Origin: Mesostigma viride
Taxonomy: Eukaryota > Streptophyta > Mesostigmatophyceae > Mesostigmatales > Mesostigmataceae
Assembly: GCA_009746045.1 (NCBI GenBank)
Contig: RPFO01001034.1
Location: forward strand, 402,001 to 466,000
Reading direction: 5' to 3'
Length of the DNA: 64,000 bases
Made by a program: the position numbers and the translations under genes. The notes beneath the pieces were generated by a model. The model saw nothing but the letters and a program-made list of their open reading frames with translations, was not told where the DNA came from and made no database searches. Shown here piece by piece: positions 1 through 10,782 of this stretch. Every line of letters starts with the position of its first letter. Position 1 is the stretch's first letter.

Positions 1-1
1 C

Positions 2-2177
2 TCTTCCATTGCCTCAAAGTTCGCGGTTACCAAGCCCCGATCGGTTAGGAGCGCGCTGCCAAAGCCCGCAGTTAGCCTAGATGCAGGGCTGCGGTCATCC
101 CTCCCCGCCAAGAAGAAGAAGCTGTCGGCTCCTAAACTCGAGCGCGCCGGTTCGTGTACAGTTAGGGCGATGGCCGAGGGTGCGGCTACCGCTACCGCTA
201 CGGATGGTTCTTGGATCCCAGTGCTGGCGCTAGAGGGGTTGCCTCGTGGTGAGCGACGCATTGTCTCTGCCGGGGGCTTCACCATGATCCTTTTCTGGTA
301 CAAGAATGAGATCGTTGCCGTAGAAAACCGCTCTCCAGCGGAGGGTGCTTATTCCGAGGGATTTAAGAATGCCAGGTTGACTCAGGAAGGCGGTATTCGC
401 TGCCCTGTGTCCGACAGCGTGTTTGACCTGAAGACTGGAGAGGTCGTGGAATGGTGAGGGCCAGCTGCATTGCGGACGGATTCGACATGCATCAATGTTT
501 ACCGCGCGCTCTCGAGAGTCTTGTATTTTCGTGGAGAACTATTCGCATTAGGTCTATAATTGTAGATTCAGGAATAGCTGTTTAAGCATACTTTGTCTCC
601 GCAGATAATTTCTCTGATATTTCTTCCTTGCCGAATGATTCCCGTTTTGCGTCAGAGCCTGATTATTCAAGATTTTCTGGCTAATTATATTTTCAAATGT
701 GTAACAACATTTTCGGCCCCACAAAAATTTTGATGCCATATTTTTGACGCCAGGTTCCCGAACAACGCGGTGATGCGGGCGATCACGCCGAAGGACGGCG
801 TGAAGCTCAATGTTTTCCCCGTCAAGGTGGACCCCGAGAAGATCTCTGTCCTCGTGAGCCAGACGGTGACCAGCATGGGCGGCGGTACGTTCAGTCCTGG
901 CCTCGGCCTAGGGTCCACGCAGGTGACCTCTGAGGGGGTGGGATCGTGATTTCTAGGTTACTCGATTGAGTTGGAACAAGTGCATGGTATAGCCTTCGTG
1001 CACTTGCTGTGGAGCTCTGCTGTCTCTCATTTACTTAGCTCATATTCCAAGTACCTAAGTAGCAAGTCGATGTAATAAAACTTGTGCGACGACGTATCTA
1101 AACTCTCCTATTAGAGCAGTCCTGCCCGTCTGGCATTCCCTCTGTTGCCACCGTCAAAACCTTACCAAGCAACTCCCAAACATGTGGTGCTGTGGATTGG
1201 CAAATATACCTTGGTATTATCCATTTGCTCGTCTAAATCCTTCAAAGTCTCACTGCGATTTCTTGTTCACTGCCTTCGCTGTTCTTCACTTCCTGCCACC
1301 AAGCTGACTCCCGACACCCGATGCTGCTTTGCTGATCTTCATGAACTGTTTTTTTTCTCTTGAACGCGTACCTTTGTGACTTGTTCCCGCGTTTCCAGAT
1401 GGCCGCGCGCTGACCCGCATTACATGCCTCCCCCTTGTTCCCATGAACCTGTGCCCTTGTCTGTCCAGATGGCGGCGCGCTGACCAGCATCGACAAGAAC
1501 AACGTGTTTTCTGTGGAGTCGTCCGTCTACGTCGATGACGAGTCGGGGCTGGGCGGGTCGGCCGACCTTGCAGGCAGCGCGGGATATGTGAGTCAGCGAA
1601 CGGATGAAATAATTTATCAAAACAAAATTATGAAAGGCAATTTCAATGGGGAAACACTTCAGCGGGGCCTTGTGCGGGATGTATGAGTACAAAGTGAGGA
1701 CGCTAACAAATCTCCATGATAGAAATAGGGGCCTGACCCTATCTGGTCTTTTTGTCCCCATGAAGTGGTACACTTTCCTCGCAAATACCCCAATTGTTAA
1801 CCATCTGGCTCGTGAAACCCATGAAGTAGTTGTTTGTGTAAGGTTGGATCAGGTAATGGCCTTTCGCTGCTGTCGCTTGCTGTGTAGCCATGCTTTACAA
1901 CCAGGTGTGCAAAGCTCCTGCAAGCAACTGCCACAACAGGGCTGTCATGCATATCCCCACACCTTGCCTGGTCGGACATTCTTTCTCTTGCCTTTTGCTC
2001 CTGGCTCTTGACGATCTAGTTCCATTATGGCTCTTGCCTCTTGCGCCACCCACCCACCCACCTCGGTGCCTTGAAAAAAATTAATTAATAAAATAATTCC
2101 AGGTGGCGCTCGGCCTGTTTGCGATCTTCATGATCGTGTGGCTGGGAGCGGGCGCGCCCACGTCGCTGCCCCAGTAA
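2..2177 (+). CDS. PSB33: PSB33-like thylakoid protein with degenerate Rieske fold (5' partial)
   Basis: Exons by GT-AG and frame: 2-453, 754-884, 1469-1587, 2103-2177 (stop TAA). The frame is open to the left edge, so the true start lies outside. Before the internal ATG at 170 it encodes about 56 Ser/Ala/Lys/Arg-rich residues ending CTVRAMA, which reads as a chloroplast transit peptide. The mature part (WIPVLALEGLPRGERRI, then RSPAEGAYSEGFKNARLTQ) resembles plant PSB33/LIL8, a green-lineage protein that supports PSII-LHCII organisation. The Rieske ligand motifs are missing: RSPAEGA stands where C-x-H is expected and CPVSDS where CPxHG is expected, so no 2Fe-2S cluster is predicted, as known for PSB33. 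The last exon encodes one hydrophobic helix (VALGLFAIFMIVWLG) and a short tail. Exon phases agree at every junction. Family assignment is from remembered similarity. Confidence 0.85.
1399..1420 (+). repeat. Acceptor echo of PSB33 exon 3 in its upstream intron
   Basis: TTTCCAG followed by ATGGCCGCGCGCTGACCCGC nearly repeats the true exon 3 start at 1469-1490 (ATGGCGGCGCGCTGACCAGC), 70 bp downstream. Both copies carry their own pyrimidine tract and AG. The copy has 2 mismatches in 22 nt. It is either a cryptic or alternative acceptor, or the scar of a tandem duplication. Confidence 0.7.
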
Positions 2178-3321
2178 ACCAGTCGACCATCATGGCTTCT
2201 CAAGGCACCCCCCTGTCATACGCATGTTGGTCCAAACATGGATGTTCTACGTTGACTGGACTAGTGGCCAACGCCCAGAAACCAGTAAAAGTTGACGGGA
2301 CAATTGCCAACGCCCAAGAGTATACACGTTGATGAACCAAGTCGTTTGATCTGGGCGGTCAAATTACGATTGGCAGCCATTACAAGCCAAGAGCCCTAGA
2401 GGGTCTATGCAGCGAACCAGCAAAACTCCTGGCTGGTGGGCCCTTCAGCTCATCTTCCCTGACAGTCAGTGAAGTCGAGCAGCTGGGAAGGGGTCGTTGT
2501 CATACTTCCCTTGTTATGCCAAGTTCGATGCGTGCCGCTGGTGCCACTGGGTGAGTGTGTGGACTGCAGAGCCTCTGAGGCACCCTTGGCAAGCGGCAGG
2601 AGCCTGCAGGCATGCACCAATGAGAGGCACTGCGCTCCAAATGCTGCGGTGGCGAATGCTGGGGTGGCACGAGGCAAAGAATCAAGGCACAGTCATGCTA
2701 CGTCATGCGTGTATGCCTGGTATCAATGAGACAACCAGCCAGTGTGCCAGTATGCGTGCTCTGGTCATGTCCACCTGAGAAGGTGGTGGGGTGGACACAG
2801 GCAGTCACAAACGTCACTTGCTCCAAACGAGGAAGAAGAACAAGAAAGAGGAGGAAGAAGAAGAAAATTGCAAGCCAGGTCAAAGCCTGGTTGCCTGCCC
2901 ATCAAGGGAAGGGGGGGCTGCTTTTTTTTTTTGGAGTGGAGCAGTGTATGCAATGCCAAGTGAATGCCAGATGGGCAGCAGGAATCCTGGCTCACATGGC
3001 CATGTCTGTCATGCAGAGCTTATATCCGCCTTCTGGCCTATCAATGAGGCAAGTAGTGCAGGCCTGAAATTGCGTAGTCTGAGCAGAGATGGCTGATGTT
3101 GGGAACCATAGTTAAAAGGGGTGCAAATGCCCCAGAAACTCCCTTTGTAGAGAAGCTTGCAGGGATCCTAAAATGATGACAATTATAGGTGTAGCGTCCA
3201 GGTTTGGGCATGCCTTTTCATTCTTTATCTAATCACTAGTGTGAGCCACTTATAAATAAATATCGACTTTTTTGTCTGTACATGTGCCATTTCCTGTCCA
3301 CAGTGGGCCAACCATTGCAGT
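2178..3321. other. Intergenic, no gene recognised
   Basis: This is the 3' flank of the PSB33-like gene. Short open frames on both strands have no recognisable motifs and overlap each other. A purine-rich run lies at about 2830-2870 and a poly-T stretch at about 2921. I see no RNA gene. Confidence 0.6.
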
Positions 3322-3621
3322 GTGTAGGTGCACTTCGCATGTGCACCCAGAGCAGGTGTAGTTTACACCCTACCCTTGCAAGAAGTAGCAAAGAGTGCAT
3401 TAATGAACCATATGCCCCTGCTGTTAGATAGATGTAGTATGTAGCCGATGTAGATAGATTAGACCGGTAGGACTGTTTGCACCCATCCATCCATCCATCC
3501 ATCGGGGTTAATGCTCCGTGACTCCCCAACGGGAGCACGAGTCTAATTAATTAATTAATTAATTAATTAATATGCCCCTTCTCAGGCATATGAGCTACAT
3601 GTACTCCCAACGGAGTTATCA
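3322..3621 (+). mobile_element. ORF1-element 3' UTR remnant, split by a LINE insertion
   Basis: The two halves (3322-3418 and 3570-3621) match the 3' UTR of the ORF1-only elements at 41575-41813 (+), 52140-52422, 53733-54010 and 61436-61700 (minus). Shared landmarks are AGAGCAGGTGTAGTTTACA, CTACCCTTGCAAGAAGTAGC and the terminal TACTCCCAACGGAGTTAT hairpin. The halves are separated by a short RT1 tail insertion. Confidence 0.75.
3419..3569 (+). mobile_element. 5'-truncated RT1 LINE (3' UTR only) with 9-bp TSD
   Basis: It contains only the RT1 3' UTR: TGTTAGATAGATGTAGTATG, a short CCAT run, then the terminal hairpin GCTCCGTGACTCCCCAACGG and an ATTA repeat tail. It is flanked by ATATGCCCC at 3410-3418 and 3570-3578, a target-site duplication. 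It therefore inserted into the older ORF1-element 3' UTR by target-primed reverse transcription. Confidence 0.8.
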
Positions 3622-3777
3622 AGGAGACAACCAGCGCAGGCCAGAAATCGGGAGAATCCGGACCACGGTAGCTCGAGCCTGCCGTTATATTGTCCGCGTG
3701 TTCGAGTCGTTCAGGATGATGAAGATGAATGGTAATGGAAATGTGTAGCCTTGTGCATTGAAATTATGGCTGGCTTA
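3622..3777 (+). repeat. Interspersed repeat, GGAGACAACCAGCGCAGGCC family
   Basis: The best copies share about 130 bp with 39347-39500 and 45650-45714 (minus strand). Shorter copies that start at the same point lie at 13967, 21505, 43645, 44584 and 52020. This copy contains GTTCGAGTC, which fits the Pol III B-box consensus, and TAGCTCGAG about 30 nt upstream, a weak A-box match. No reading frame is conserved. It may be a SINE-like element, but copies are anchored at the 5' end and vary at the 3' end. Confidence 0.6.
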
Positions 3778-4612
3778 CGTGTAGATGCTAGGCAGCCTGC
3801 TCCCCAGCTGCGAGGCCGATGTGGACCATCGCATCTCCCTCGCCTGGCACGCTTTACGCCAGTACCGGGCCCTGTGGCGCAAGCCCCTGGGCAAGATCGA
3901 GAAACAGGACCTGTTCAAGGTCCTCGTCCTTCCTGTTCTCACGTATGGGGCCGAGACGTGGACCCTCACCGCCGACCTGGCCCGCAAGCTGCACGGCGCG
4001 GTCACCAGCATGCTGCGTTCCATTTTCAGAGTAGGATATGCTGCTCACGTCCGCAATGAGGACCTGTACCAGGGCATGCCCTATATCACCAGCACCATTA
4101 AGCAACGACGCCTGCAGCTCGATTGTAGGGCACCTAGCTCGCACCAACCAGGTAGACACCTCACGTGGCCCCCCCGCAGGACTGCGACCAGCCCAGCCTG
4201 GCCGGCACCTCCTGACGTGGGCTGGGCCCAGTGATGTTAGACGCCGCAAGGCCCGCACCTTCAAAGAACAGCTAGTAGAGGACATGGGGGGCCTAGGCCT
4301 CTCCGTGATTTGGAAGAAGATGATGGACAAGGCCAAGTGGGCCCAGGTCATAGAGGACAACGAGCCCCCCCCTGTGGGGAAGCGCCCGCGTGTGCAATCC
4401 CGTGGGAGGCACGCCAGATAGCTCCCCTAGGGCAGCGTGCGGCTGCCTAGATAGATGTTGTAGTTAGCATGCTCTTAGATAGAGGTAGTATTTAGCCGAT
4501 GTAGATAGATTAGACCGGTAGGACTGTTTGCACCCATCCATCCATCCATCCATCCATCGGGGTTAATGCTCCGCGACTCCCCAACGGGAGCACGAGTCTA
4601 ATTAATTAATTA
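3778..4612 (+). pseudogene. RT1 non-LTR retrotransposon fragment (C-terminal RT region and 3' end)
   Basis: It begins within the reverse transcriptase at the LLGSLLPSCE motif, runs through VLTYGAETWTLTADLARKL and FRVGYAAHVRNEDLYQGMPY, then changes frame near 4120 and ends with GKRPRVQSRGRHAR. The 3' UTR, CCAT run, hairpin and ATTA tail follow. Reading-frame breaks make it dead. It is nearly identical to the copies at 5300-7604. Confidence 0.85.
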
Positions 4613-4680
4613 ATGGGGGGCCTAGGCCTCTCCGTGATTTGGAAGAAGATGATGGACAAGGCCAAGTGGGCCCAGGTCAT
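4613..4680 (+). mobile_element. RT1 sliver starting at the ATGGGGGGCC breakpoint
   Basis: It directly abuts the preceding ATTA tail and starts at the same nucleotide as the fragment at 7606. It encodes GGLGLSVIWKKMMDKAKWAQV and is then interrupted by the RT2 insertion. Confidence 0.7.
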
Positions 4681-4690
4681 ACGTGTAGAG

Positions 4691-5057
4691 CTGGCCCCGA
4701 GGGCATTCCCAAAAGGGTAGGGAAACCTGTCACGAACTACATCCAGATGTTGCTGGACGACCTAGTGGTCCCAACCCAGTTTGAGCACCGCATCCACTCT
4801 CTCTCCCGTCTTTGGACTGCCATGCAGGACAAGACGCGGTGGAAGAAGATTGTTAAGGCGCACACGCCCGACCCTGTGGGCAAGCCCCCTCCCCCCAAGC
4901 GGAGGAGGCGTTTTGATGAGTAGTGTAGTTAGGATTTTCTAGATAGCTTAGAGTTAGGATCGTTCGATCACGCGGCTTCCTCCACCCCATCCATCATGGA
5001 ATATGTGCTACATGATCTCCCCACGGAGGCATGTTATAATTTAATTTTTCAATTTTT
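4691..5057 (+). mobile_element. RT2 LINE 3' end insertion with 10-bp TSD
   Basis: It encodes the C terminus of a second LINE family (KRVGKPVTNYIQMLLDDLVV, ending GKPPPPKRRRRFDE), a 3' UTR, the hairpin GATCTCCCCACGGAGGCATG and an AATTT-rich tail. ACGTGTAGAG flanks it at 4681-4690 and 5058-5067. The basic KRRRRFDE tail resembles a nuclear localisation signal. Other copies lie at 39618-39992, 52423-53059 and 58465-58820 (all minus) and about 44060-44290 (+). Confidence 0.85.
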
Positions 5058-5067
5058 ACGTGTAGAG

Positions 5068-5299
5068 CGACTAGATGACCTAGACGGTGGGGCCGGAAAT
5101 AGCATGCTTGATCAGGGCGTGTGTTTCGAGCCTAACTGGCCGGGAGTGTCTAGCACTTGGTGAGCACCATTGCTGCGATCGCTCTCCCACCATTATTACC
5201 TGATCTGTGTGTGCGAGGTGCCTGGCTAGGCCCAGGCGCCTGTGCCTAATATTATGGGAAGCATATGGTAAATCAGCATACAAATCCTCATGGCTAATG
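5068..5299. other. Unassigned repeat-derived spacer
   Basis: It shares a block around GACCTAGACGG and TGATCAGGG with 44300-44345, which also follows an RT2-type tail. No coding content is recognised. Confidence 0.4.
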
Positions 5300-6473
5300 T
5301 GCAGGCTAAATGGTATACGGCTTCCGTTCAGGTCGCAACACAGTACAGGCGCTCTTCGCTACTCGCCGACTGGTGGAGGAACTGCAACGCCTTCAGCCTG
5401 GTGAGTCCCCTTTGCACCTTGTGCTGGTGGACTTCATCAAAGCCTTCGATTCGGTTTTCTGGCCAGCGCTTTGGGACATCCTCGAGCTGTTCCGGATCCC
5501 CCGCCCCCTTGTTGCTGTCATCCGCAACCTGTACGAAGGGTCCACCACTTCGGTGCGCACTTCTTACGGGACCACGCCACCATGCCCTTTACAGAAGGGT
5601 GTGTGGCAGGGCTGCGTGCTGTCGCCCTACCTGTTCATTATTGTGGTGGAATACGTAATGATTCAGGCGCACAAGCGATTTGCCCGCATCGTGGGTAGGG
5701 AACCAGGGGTGCAGGTTGCTAACAAATTCTGGCATGGCGGTGCGGACATGGAGATTCGGCTGGCAGACATCATCTACGCAGACGACACCACCCTCTTCGA
5801 GGACACGGAGCACGTGCAGACATGGCTTGACTGCCTGGCTCTCGAGGCCCGTGCAGTGGGGCTTGAGGTCAGCAAGAAGACAGAGGCCCTGGCGGTTGGG
5901 CTCACCCACTCACCGCCACCCCTCTATCTCCTCGACGGCTCTCGAGTCCTGTATCGGGACCGTGTTAAGCTGCTGGGCAGCCTGCTCCCCAGCTGCGAGG
6001 TTGACCACCGCATCTCCCTCGCCTGGCACGCTTTACGCCAGTACCGGGCCCTGTGGCGCAAGCCCCTGGGCAAGATCGAGAAACAGGACCTGTTCAAGGT
6101 CCTCGTCCTTCCTGTTCTCACGTATGGGGCCGAGACGTGGACCCTCACCGCCGACCTGGCCCGCAAGCTGGACGGCGCGGTCACCAACATGCTGCGTTCC
6201 ATTTTCAGAGTAGGATATGCTGCTCATGTCCGCAATGAGGACCTGTACCAGGGCATGCCCTATATCACCAGCACCATTAAGCAGCGGCGCCTGCAGCTCG
6301 TAGGGCAAGTAGCTCGCACCAACCAGGTAGACACCTCACGTGGCCCCCCCGCAGGACTGCGACCAGCTCACTCCTGGCCGGCACCTCCTGACGTGGGCCG
6401 GGCCCCCTAATTAATGTTAGACGCCGCAAGGCCCGCACCTTCAAAGAACAGCTAGTAGAGGACATGGGGGGCC
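5300..6473 (+). pseudogene. RT1 reverse transcriptase, longest copy (366 aa, 5' truncated)
   Basis: One frame from about 5310 to 6410 encodes a non-LTR reverse transcriptase core. GFRSGRN is at residues 4-10, the motif A region LVDFIKAFDS at 39-48, QGCVLSP at 100-106, the catalytic YADD at 156-159, LLGSLLPSC further on, and LTYGAETW near the C terminus. Endonuclease and RT domains 0-1 are absent, so it is 5' truncated. After a frame change the sequence continues to 6473 and jumps at ATGGGGGGCC into the next copy. The clade (L1, RTE or RandI-like) was not determined. Confidence 0.9.
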
Positions 6474-7605
6474 AGGCGCGCAAGCGATTTGCCCGCATCG
6501 TGGGCAGGGAACCAGGAGTGCAGGTTGCTAACAAATTCTGGCATGGCGGTGCGGACACGGAGATTCGGCTGGCAGACATCATCTACGCAGACGACACCAC
6601 CCTCTTCGAGGACACTGAGCACGTGCAGACATGGCTTGACTGCCTGGCTCTCGAGGCCCGTGCAGTGGGGCTTGAGGTCAGCAAGAAGACAGAGGCCCTG
6701 GCGGTTGGGCTCACTGAACTCACCGCCGCCCCTCTATCTCCTAGACGGCTCTCGAGTCCTGTATCGGGACCGCGTTAAGCTGCTGGGCAGCCTGCTCCCC
6801 AGCTGCGAGGTCGATGTGGACCATCGCATCTCCCTCGCCTGGCACGCTTTACGCCAGTACCGGGCCCTGTGGCGCAAGCCCCTGGGCAAGATCGAGAAAC
6901 AGGACCTGTTCAAGGTCCTCGTCCTTCCTGTTCTCACGTATGGGGCCGAGACGTGGACCCTCACCGCCGACCTGGCCCGCAAGCTGGACGGCGCGGTCGC
7001 CAGCATGCTGCGTTCCATTTTCAGAGTAGGATATGCTGCTCATGTCCGCAATGAGGACCTGTACCAGGGCATGCCCTATATCACCAGCGCACCATTAAGC
7101 AGCGACGCCTGCAGCTCGATTGTAGGGCACCTAGCTCGCACCAACCAGGTAGATACCTCACGTGGCCCCCCCGCAGGACTGCGACCAGCCCAGCCTGGCC
7201 GGCACCTCCTGACGTGGGCCGGGCCCAGTGATGTTAGACGCCGCAAGGCCCGCACCTTCAAAGAACAGCTAGTAGAGGACATGGGGGGCCTAGGCCTCTC
7301 TGTGATTTGGAAGAAGATGATGGACAAGGCCAAGTGGGCCCAGGTCATAGAGGACAACGAGCCCCCCCCAGTGGGGAAGCGCCTGCTTGTGCAATCCCGT
7401 GGGAGGCACGCCAGATAGCTCCCCTAGGGCAGCGTGCGGCTGTCTAGATAGATGTTGTAGTTAGAATGCTGTTAGATAGATGTAGTATGTAGCCGATGTA
7501 GATAGATTAGACCGGTAGGACTGTTTGCACCCATCCATCCATCCATCCATCGGGGTTAATGCTCCGTGACTCCCCAACGGGAGCACGAGTCTAATTAATT
7601 AATTA
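6474..7605 (+). pseudogene. RT1 fragment, second tandem copy with 3' UTR and tail
   Basis: It starts internally at the equivalent of 5663 (AGGCGCGCAAGCGATTTGCC), keeps IIYADDTTLFEDT, LTYGAETWTL and the C terminus ending GKRLLVQSRGRHAR at 7418, then has the full 3' UTR, CCAT run, hairpin and ATTA tail. A frame change near 6720 separates the YADD block from the rest. Confidence 0.85.
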
Positions 7606-7910
7606 ATGGGGGGCCTAGGCCTCTCCGTGATTTGGAAGAAGATGATGGACAAGGCCAAGTGGGCCCAGGTCATAGAGGACAACGAGCCCCCCCCTGTGGG
7701 GAAGCGCCCGCGTGTGCAAGCCCGTGGGAGGCACGCCAGTGCTGTATAGATAGATGTTGTAGTTAGTAATGCTGTTAGATAGATGTCGTAGGTAGCTGAT
7801 GTAGATAGCTTAGACCGGTAGGACTGTTTGCACCCACCCATCCATCCATCGGGGTAAATGCTCCGTGACTCCCCAACGGGAGCACGAGTCTAATTAATTA
7901 ATTAATTAAA
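7606..7910 (+). mobile_element. RT1 3'-end sliver with hairpin and tail
   Basis: It starts at ATGGGGGGCCTAGGCC, the same breakpoint as 4613, directly after the previous ATTA tail. It runs through the C-terminal codons and 3' UTR to a hairpin and ATTAATTAA tail at about 7891-7910. Confidence 0.8.
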
Positions 7911-8791
7911 TGGTATATTGAGCACACTACGCAGCATCTTGGTGACCGCACCGTCGAGTTGCTGCTCCAGCTGCTGTGTCAGCGTCCACATCTCGGCTCC
8001 ATAGGTCAGGGTCGTCAGGATGACGACCTTGAAGAGGTCGCGTTTGACAGTCCGGGGCAGGGCGGGGTTGCTCCACCAGCGACGGTGCTCGTGGAGCTGT
8101 CAGTGCCCAGGCCATACCAATCCGGGTCGTCATGTCGTCCTCGCAGTCGGGGAGCCAGCTGCCGAGCAGCTTGAAGCGACGGGAAGCAGGGAAGGGCACT
8201 GGGGTGTCGTCTTACAGGCGGAGCTCAGGGGGGGGGGGCGGCCAGGCCGAGGGCCATGGCTTCCGTTTTGGGGCTGATTTAGAGACCTGAACAGCCCGGG
8301 CCTCGATGGCCAGGCAGTCTAACCAAAGTTGGGCAGAATCCGGCTGCTCAATGAGCGTGATGTCGTCGGCATAAATGAGCTCAGCGAGCAAATTCCGCTT
8401 GTTGGTCAGCCCCACTTCCCCGGGCTCGTTCTGAATCTCGAGGCCAGGGGCACGGCCAGCAATGCTAGCAAAGCGGGCACGTGCTTGGCGCATGCACAAC
8501 AGAATCCACTACAATAATGAACAGTTACGGTGACAGGACGCAGCCCTGCCAGACTCCTGTCTGCAGTGGACATGGCGGGGTAGTGCCACATGTGTTGAGT
8601 GCGCACCGAGGTGGTCGACCCCTCATACAGCGAGTGGATGACAGCCATCAGGGGGGTGGGGACGCGAGCGCGGGCGAGAACGGCCCAAAGAGCGTCCCAG
8701 AGAACAGAGTCGAATGCCTTGATATTAAGTCGACGAAGATTAAGATGGCGGGAAACTCACCAGGCTGCAGGAGGGCGATCTTCTCAATGAG
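7911..8791 (-). pseudogene. RT3 LINE fragment, C-proximal RT part
   Basis: Minus-strand frames encode DIKAFDSVLWDALWAVLAR, VIHSLYEGSTTSVRT, ELIYADDITLIEQPDSAQLW, FKLLGSWLPDCEDD and LDGAVTKMLRS. It is a third, diverged LINE family with several frameshifts. The upstream half lies at 10783-11420; the two were one element before the ORF1-only element inserted at TTCTCAATGAG. Confidence 0.8.
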
Positions 8792-10771
8792 CAGCGGGTT
8801 TGGCAATGGCTGATTTTGGGTAGGCAAATGGCTGACGGCGGTATGGCTGACGGCGGAGCTCAGATCTTTTGCGTCTGAGCCCCAAATTCGGTCAGACCAT
8901 TTGCATTCGATGCGCTTTTTTCAGACGCACACGCCAGTATAATCGGTTACGGCTGAAACGCAGTATTGCCAAAGTTACGCACGTGACCAGCTATGACGAC
9001 TACCAAAGCAAAACGAGGGCTGGAAAAGGAGCTGGCACAGCTTCCCAGCGCCCAGCCCAACCCTCTCGCCCTCGCCATTGTTCAGCCGACAGGCTTACCC
9101 GCCAAACCCTCGCCAAGCGCCTCGCCTGAACCCAAGAAACCATGCCACGATCGCCACAAATGGAGCCAATACTTGCCCGGCGACGGAATGTTCTCCCTCG
9201 TCGAGTGGCAGAGACTGTCGCCGCAGGAATGCGTCGAGGTTCTCGAGTTCCTCGTACAGGAACGGAAGCTCTTCGTGACCCTGAAGGGGGGGCGGCTATC
9301 GACTACCGCGACACGTCCTGGCTCTACACCTTTGACGAACCAAGCCAACGCCTGTTTATCTTGACCAGCCACTACCAGCGCTGCGTCGGCGACATCACCA
9401 GAGCGATCAACGCCAGCCTCGCACAGCCGGCTGCCCCATAGGCTCCCTCCCTCTGCAAGGATGACATCCGCGCAGTGCTGGAGGAGCACGTGACCTGGCC
9501 GCTGGCCGAGAAGCTGACATCGCTGAACACCACGCTCAACACGGTGGAAGCCCGGGTCTCCAACGTGGAAACCAAGGTCGTCCACAAGCTACAACCCCAG
9601 TTCACGGCGCTACACACCGCGGCGCAGGCTTCGGAAACGCATGCTGCACTTGTCTCTCGCCTTAACCAGGTGGAGGGCAAGTGTGGCGTGCTCCTGAAGA
9701 AGCTTGAGGCCATCACCGCCCACACCGAGGCCCTGGCCACACAGGTCCCCAAGATAGCGGAGCAGACGGCCACCATTGCATCCCAGCCACCCCGGCAGGA
9801 TGCTGGCGACCTCCCGCCGCTCTCCTACGCGGACCTGCTGCGGTCAGCGACCGCCTCCACCACCGACGCCATCGCCACAAAGCTCCAGGAGCTGGAGGAC
9901 CACCGCCAGGCCCAGCAACGGGAGGTCACCGACCGCGCTCGCCGCGAGTGCCGAGTGGTGCTACGTCGCTTCCCCCAGAAGCCAGGTGAGACGTCAACCT
10001 CTCTTGCTGACGAGCTCAAGAACCAGCTTCTTACCCTCATGGGCCTGGTAGGTGAGGTAGAACTGCGTGGGTGCCACCGCCTTCCCCACTCACGGGACAA
10101 GGCGGCTCCCCCACCAGTCCTACTCACCTTCCCCTCCCCTGAGGATAAGCAGCGGTTCCTCTCTCGTCGCAAGCGGTTGCACGACCTCACCTGGACGCTG
10201 GATGACGACCTCACCCCCGCTCAGCAACAGCAGCGACGCGACCTGTGGCCGGAATACCTCCGCCATAAGCAGGACCCCCAGAAGCCCAAGGTGTACTGGA
10301 GGGGCGGGGACCTGATGATCAACCACAAGATGTGGACGCCCCCAGCGGGCTAGAATAGCCCTAGCTTGTAACCATTGGCGTCACTGCCGCTAAGGCAGCC
10401 ATGCCTAGAATGTTGCCTAGCTGTGCCAACACACCTAGTCACGTGCCGCCAACGCACGGTACACAACCAGCCATAGCCTTAGCCTAGTCCTAGTACAGCC
10501 ATGCTACGCCCTGGCTATGTTCAGATTACTTGCCCACGCTCCTTGCTATGATATGCTCACATGGGTCTTATTGCACCCACAGTTTGCCGGATCCTTAGCC
10601 TGTCCTTTTAGCTAGCCGTGCCCGATTGCAGCTGTGGCATGCCTTTGGCATGAAGGAGACTGGGGGTCTCTGCCCTTTCTCCTGTAGTGCACACACAGGG
10701 ATTAAAAGCACTTCGGTGCTCCGTGACTCCCCAACGGGAGCACGAGTTTAATTAATTAATTAATTAATTAA
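8792..10771 (+). mobile_element. Full-length ORF1-only non-LTR element with 11-bp TSD
   Basis: It is bounded by perfect TTCTCAATGAG duplications at 8781-8791 and 10772-10782 and inserted inside the RT3 reverse transcriptase. The 5' UTR carries repeated ATGGCTGACGGCGG and a block (GAGCCCCAAATTC) shared with the ORF1 elements at 57.3 and 41.8 kb. One ORF1-type protein follows. The 3' UTR ends in the hairpin GCTCCGTGACTCCCCAACGG and a TTAA-rich tail. It contains no endonuclease or RT, so it must have moved in trans, like HAL1. Confidence 0.85.
8993..10353 (+). pseudogene. ORF1p-like RNA-binding protein with coiled coil, RRM-like and C-terminal domains
   Basis: It starts MTTTKAKRGLEKELAQLPSA, passes a Pro/Ser-rich linker and a conserved N-terminal segment (SLVEWQRLSPQECVEVLEFL), then has a frameshift at the G run near 9285 and an in-frame TAG at 9439-9441. 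From 9475 it is open to 10353: a long heptad-rich coiled coil (LNTTLNTVEARVSNVETKV), an RRM-like stretch (CRVVLRRFPQKPGE ... APPPVLLTF) and a C-terminal domain (WTLDDDLTPAQQQQRRDLWP ... VYWRGGDLMINHK). The order matches L1 ORF1p (Transposase_22 type). The two lesions indicate a dead copy. A family search would settle the clade. Confidence 0.75.
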
Positions 10772-10782
10772 TTCTCAATGAG

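Noticed and set aside
2-2177. Calling the first gene a functional Rieske iron-sulfur protein
   Set aside because: Neither the C-x-H nor the C-x-x-H ligand pair is present.
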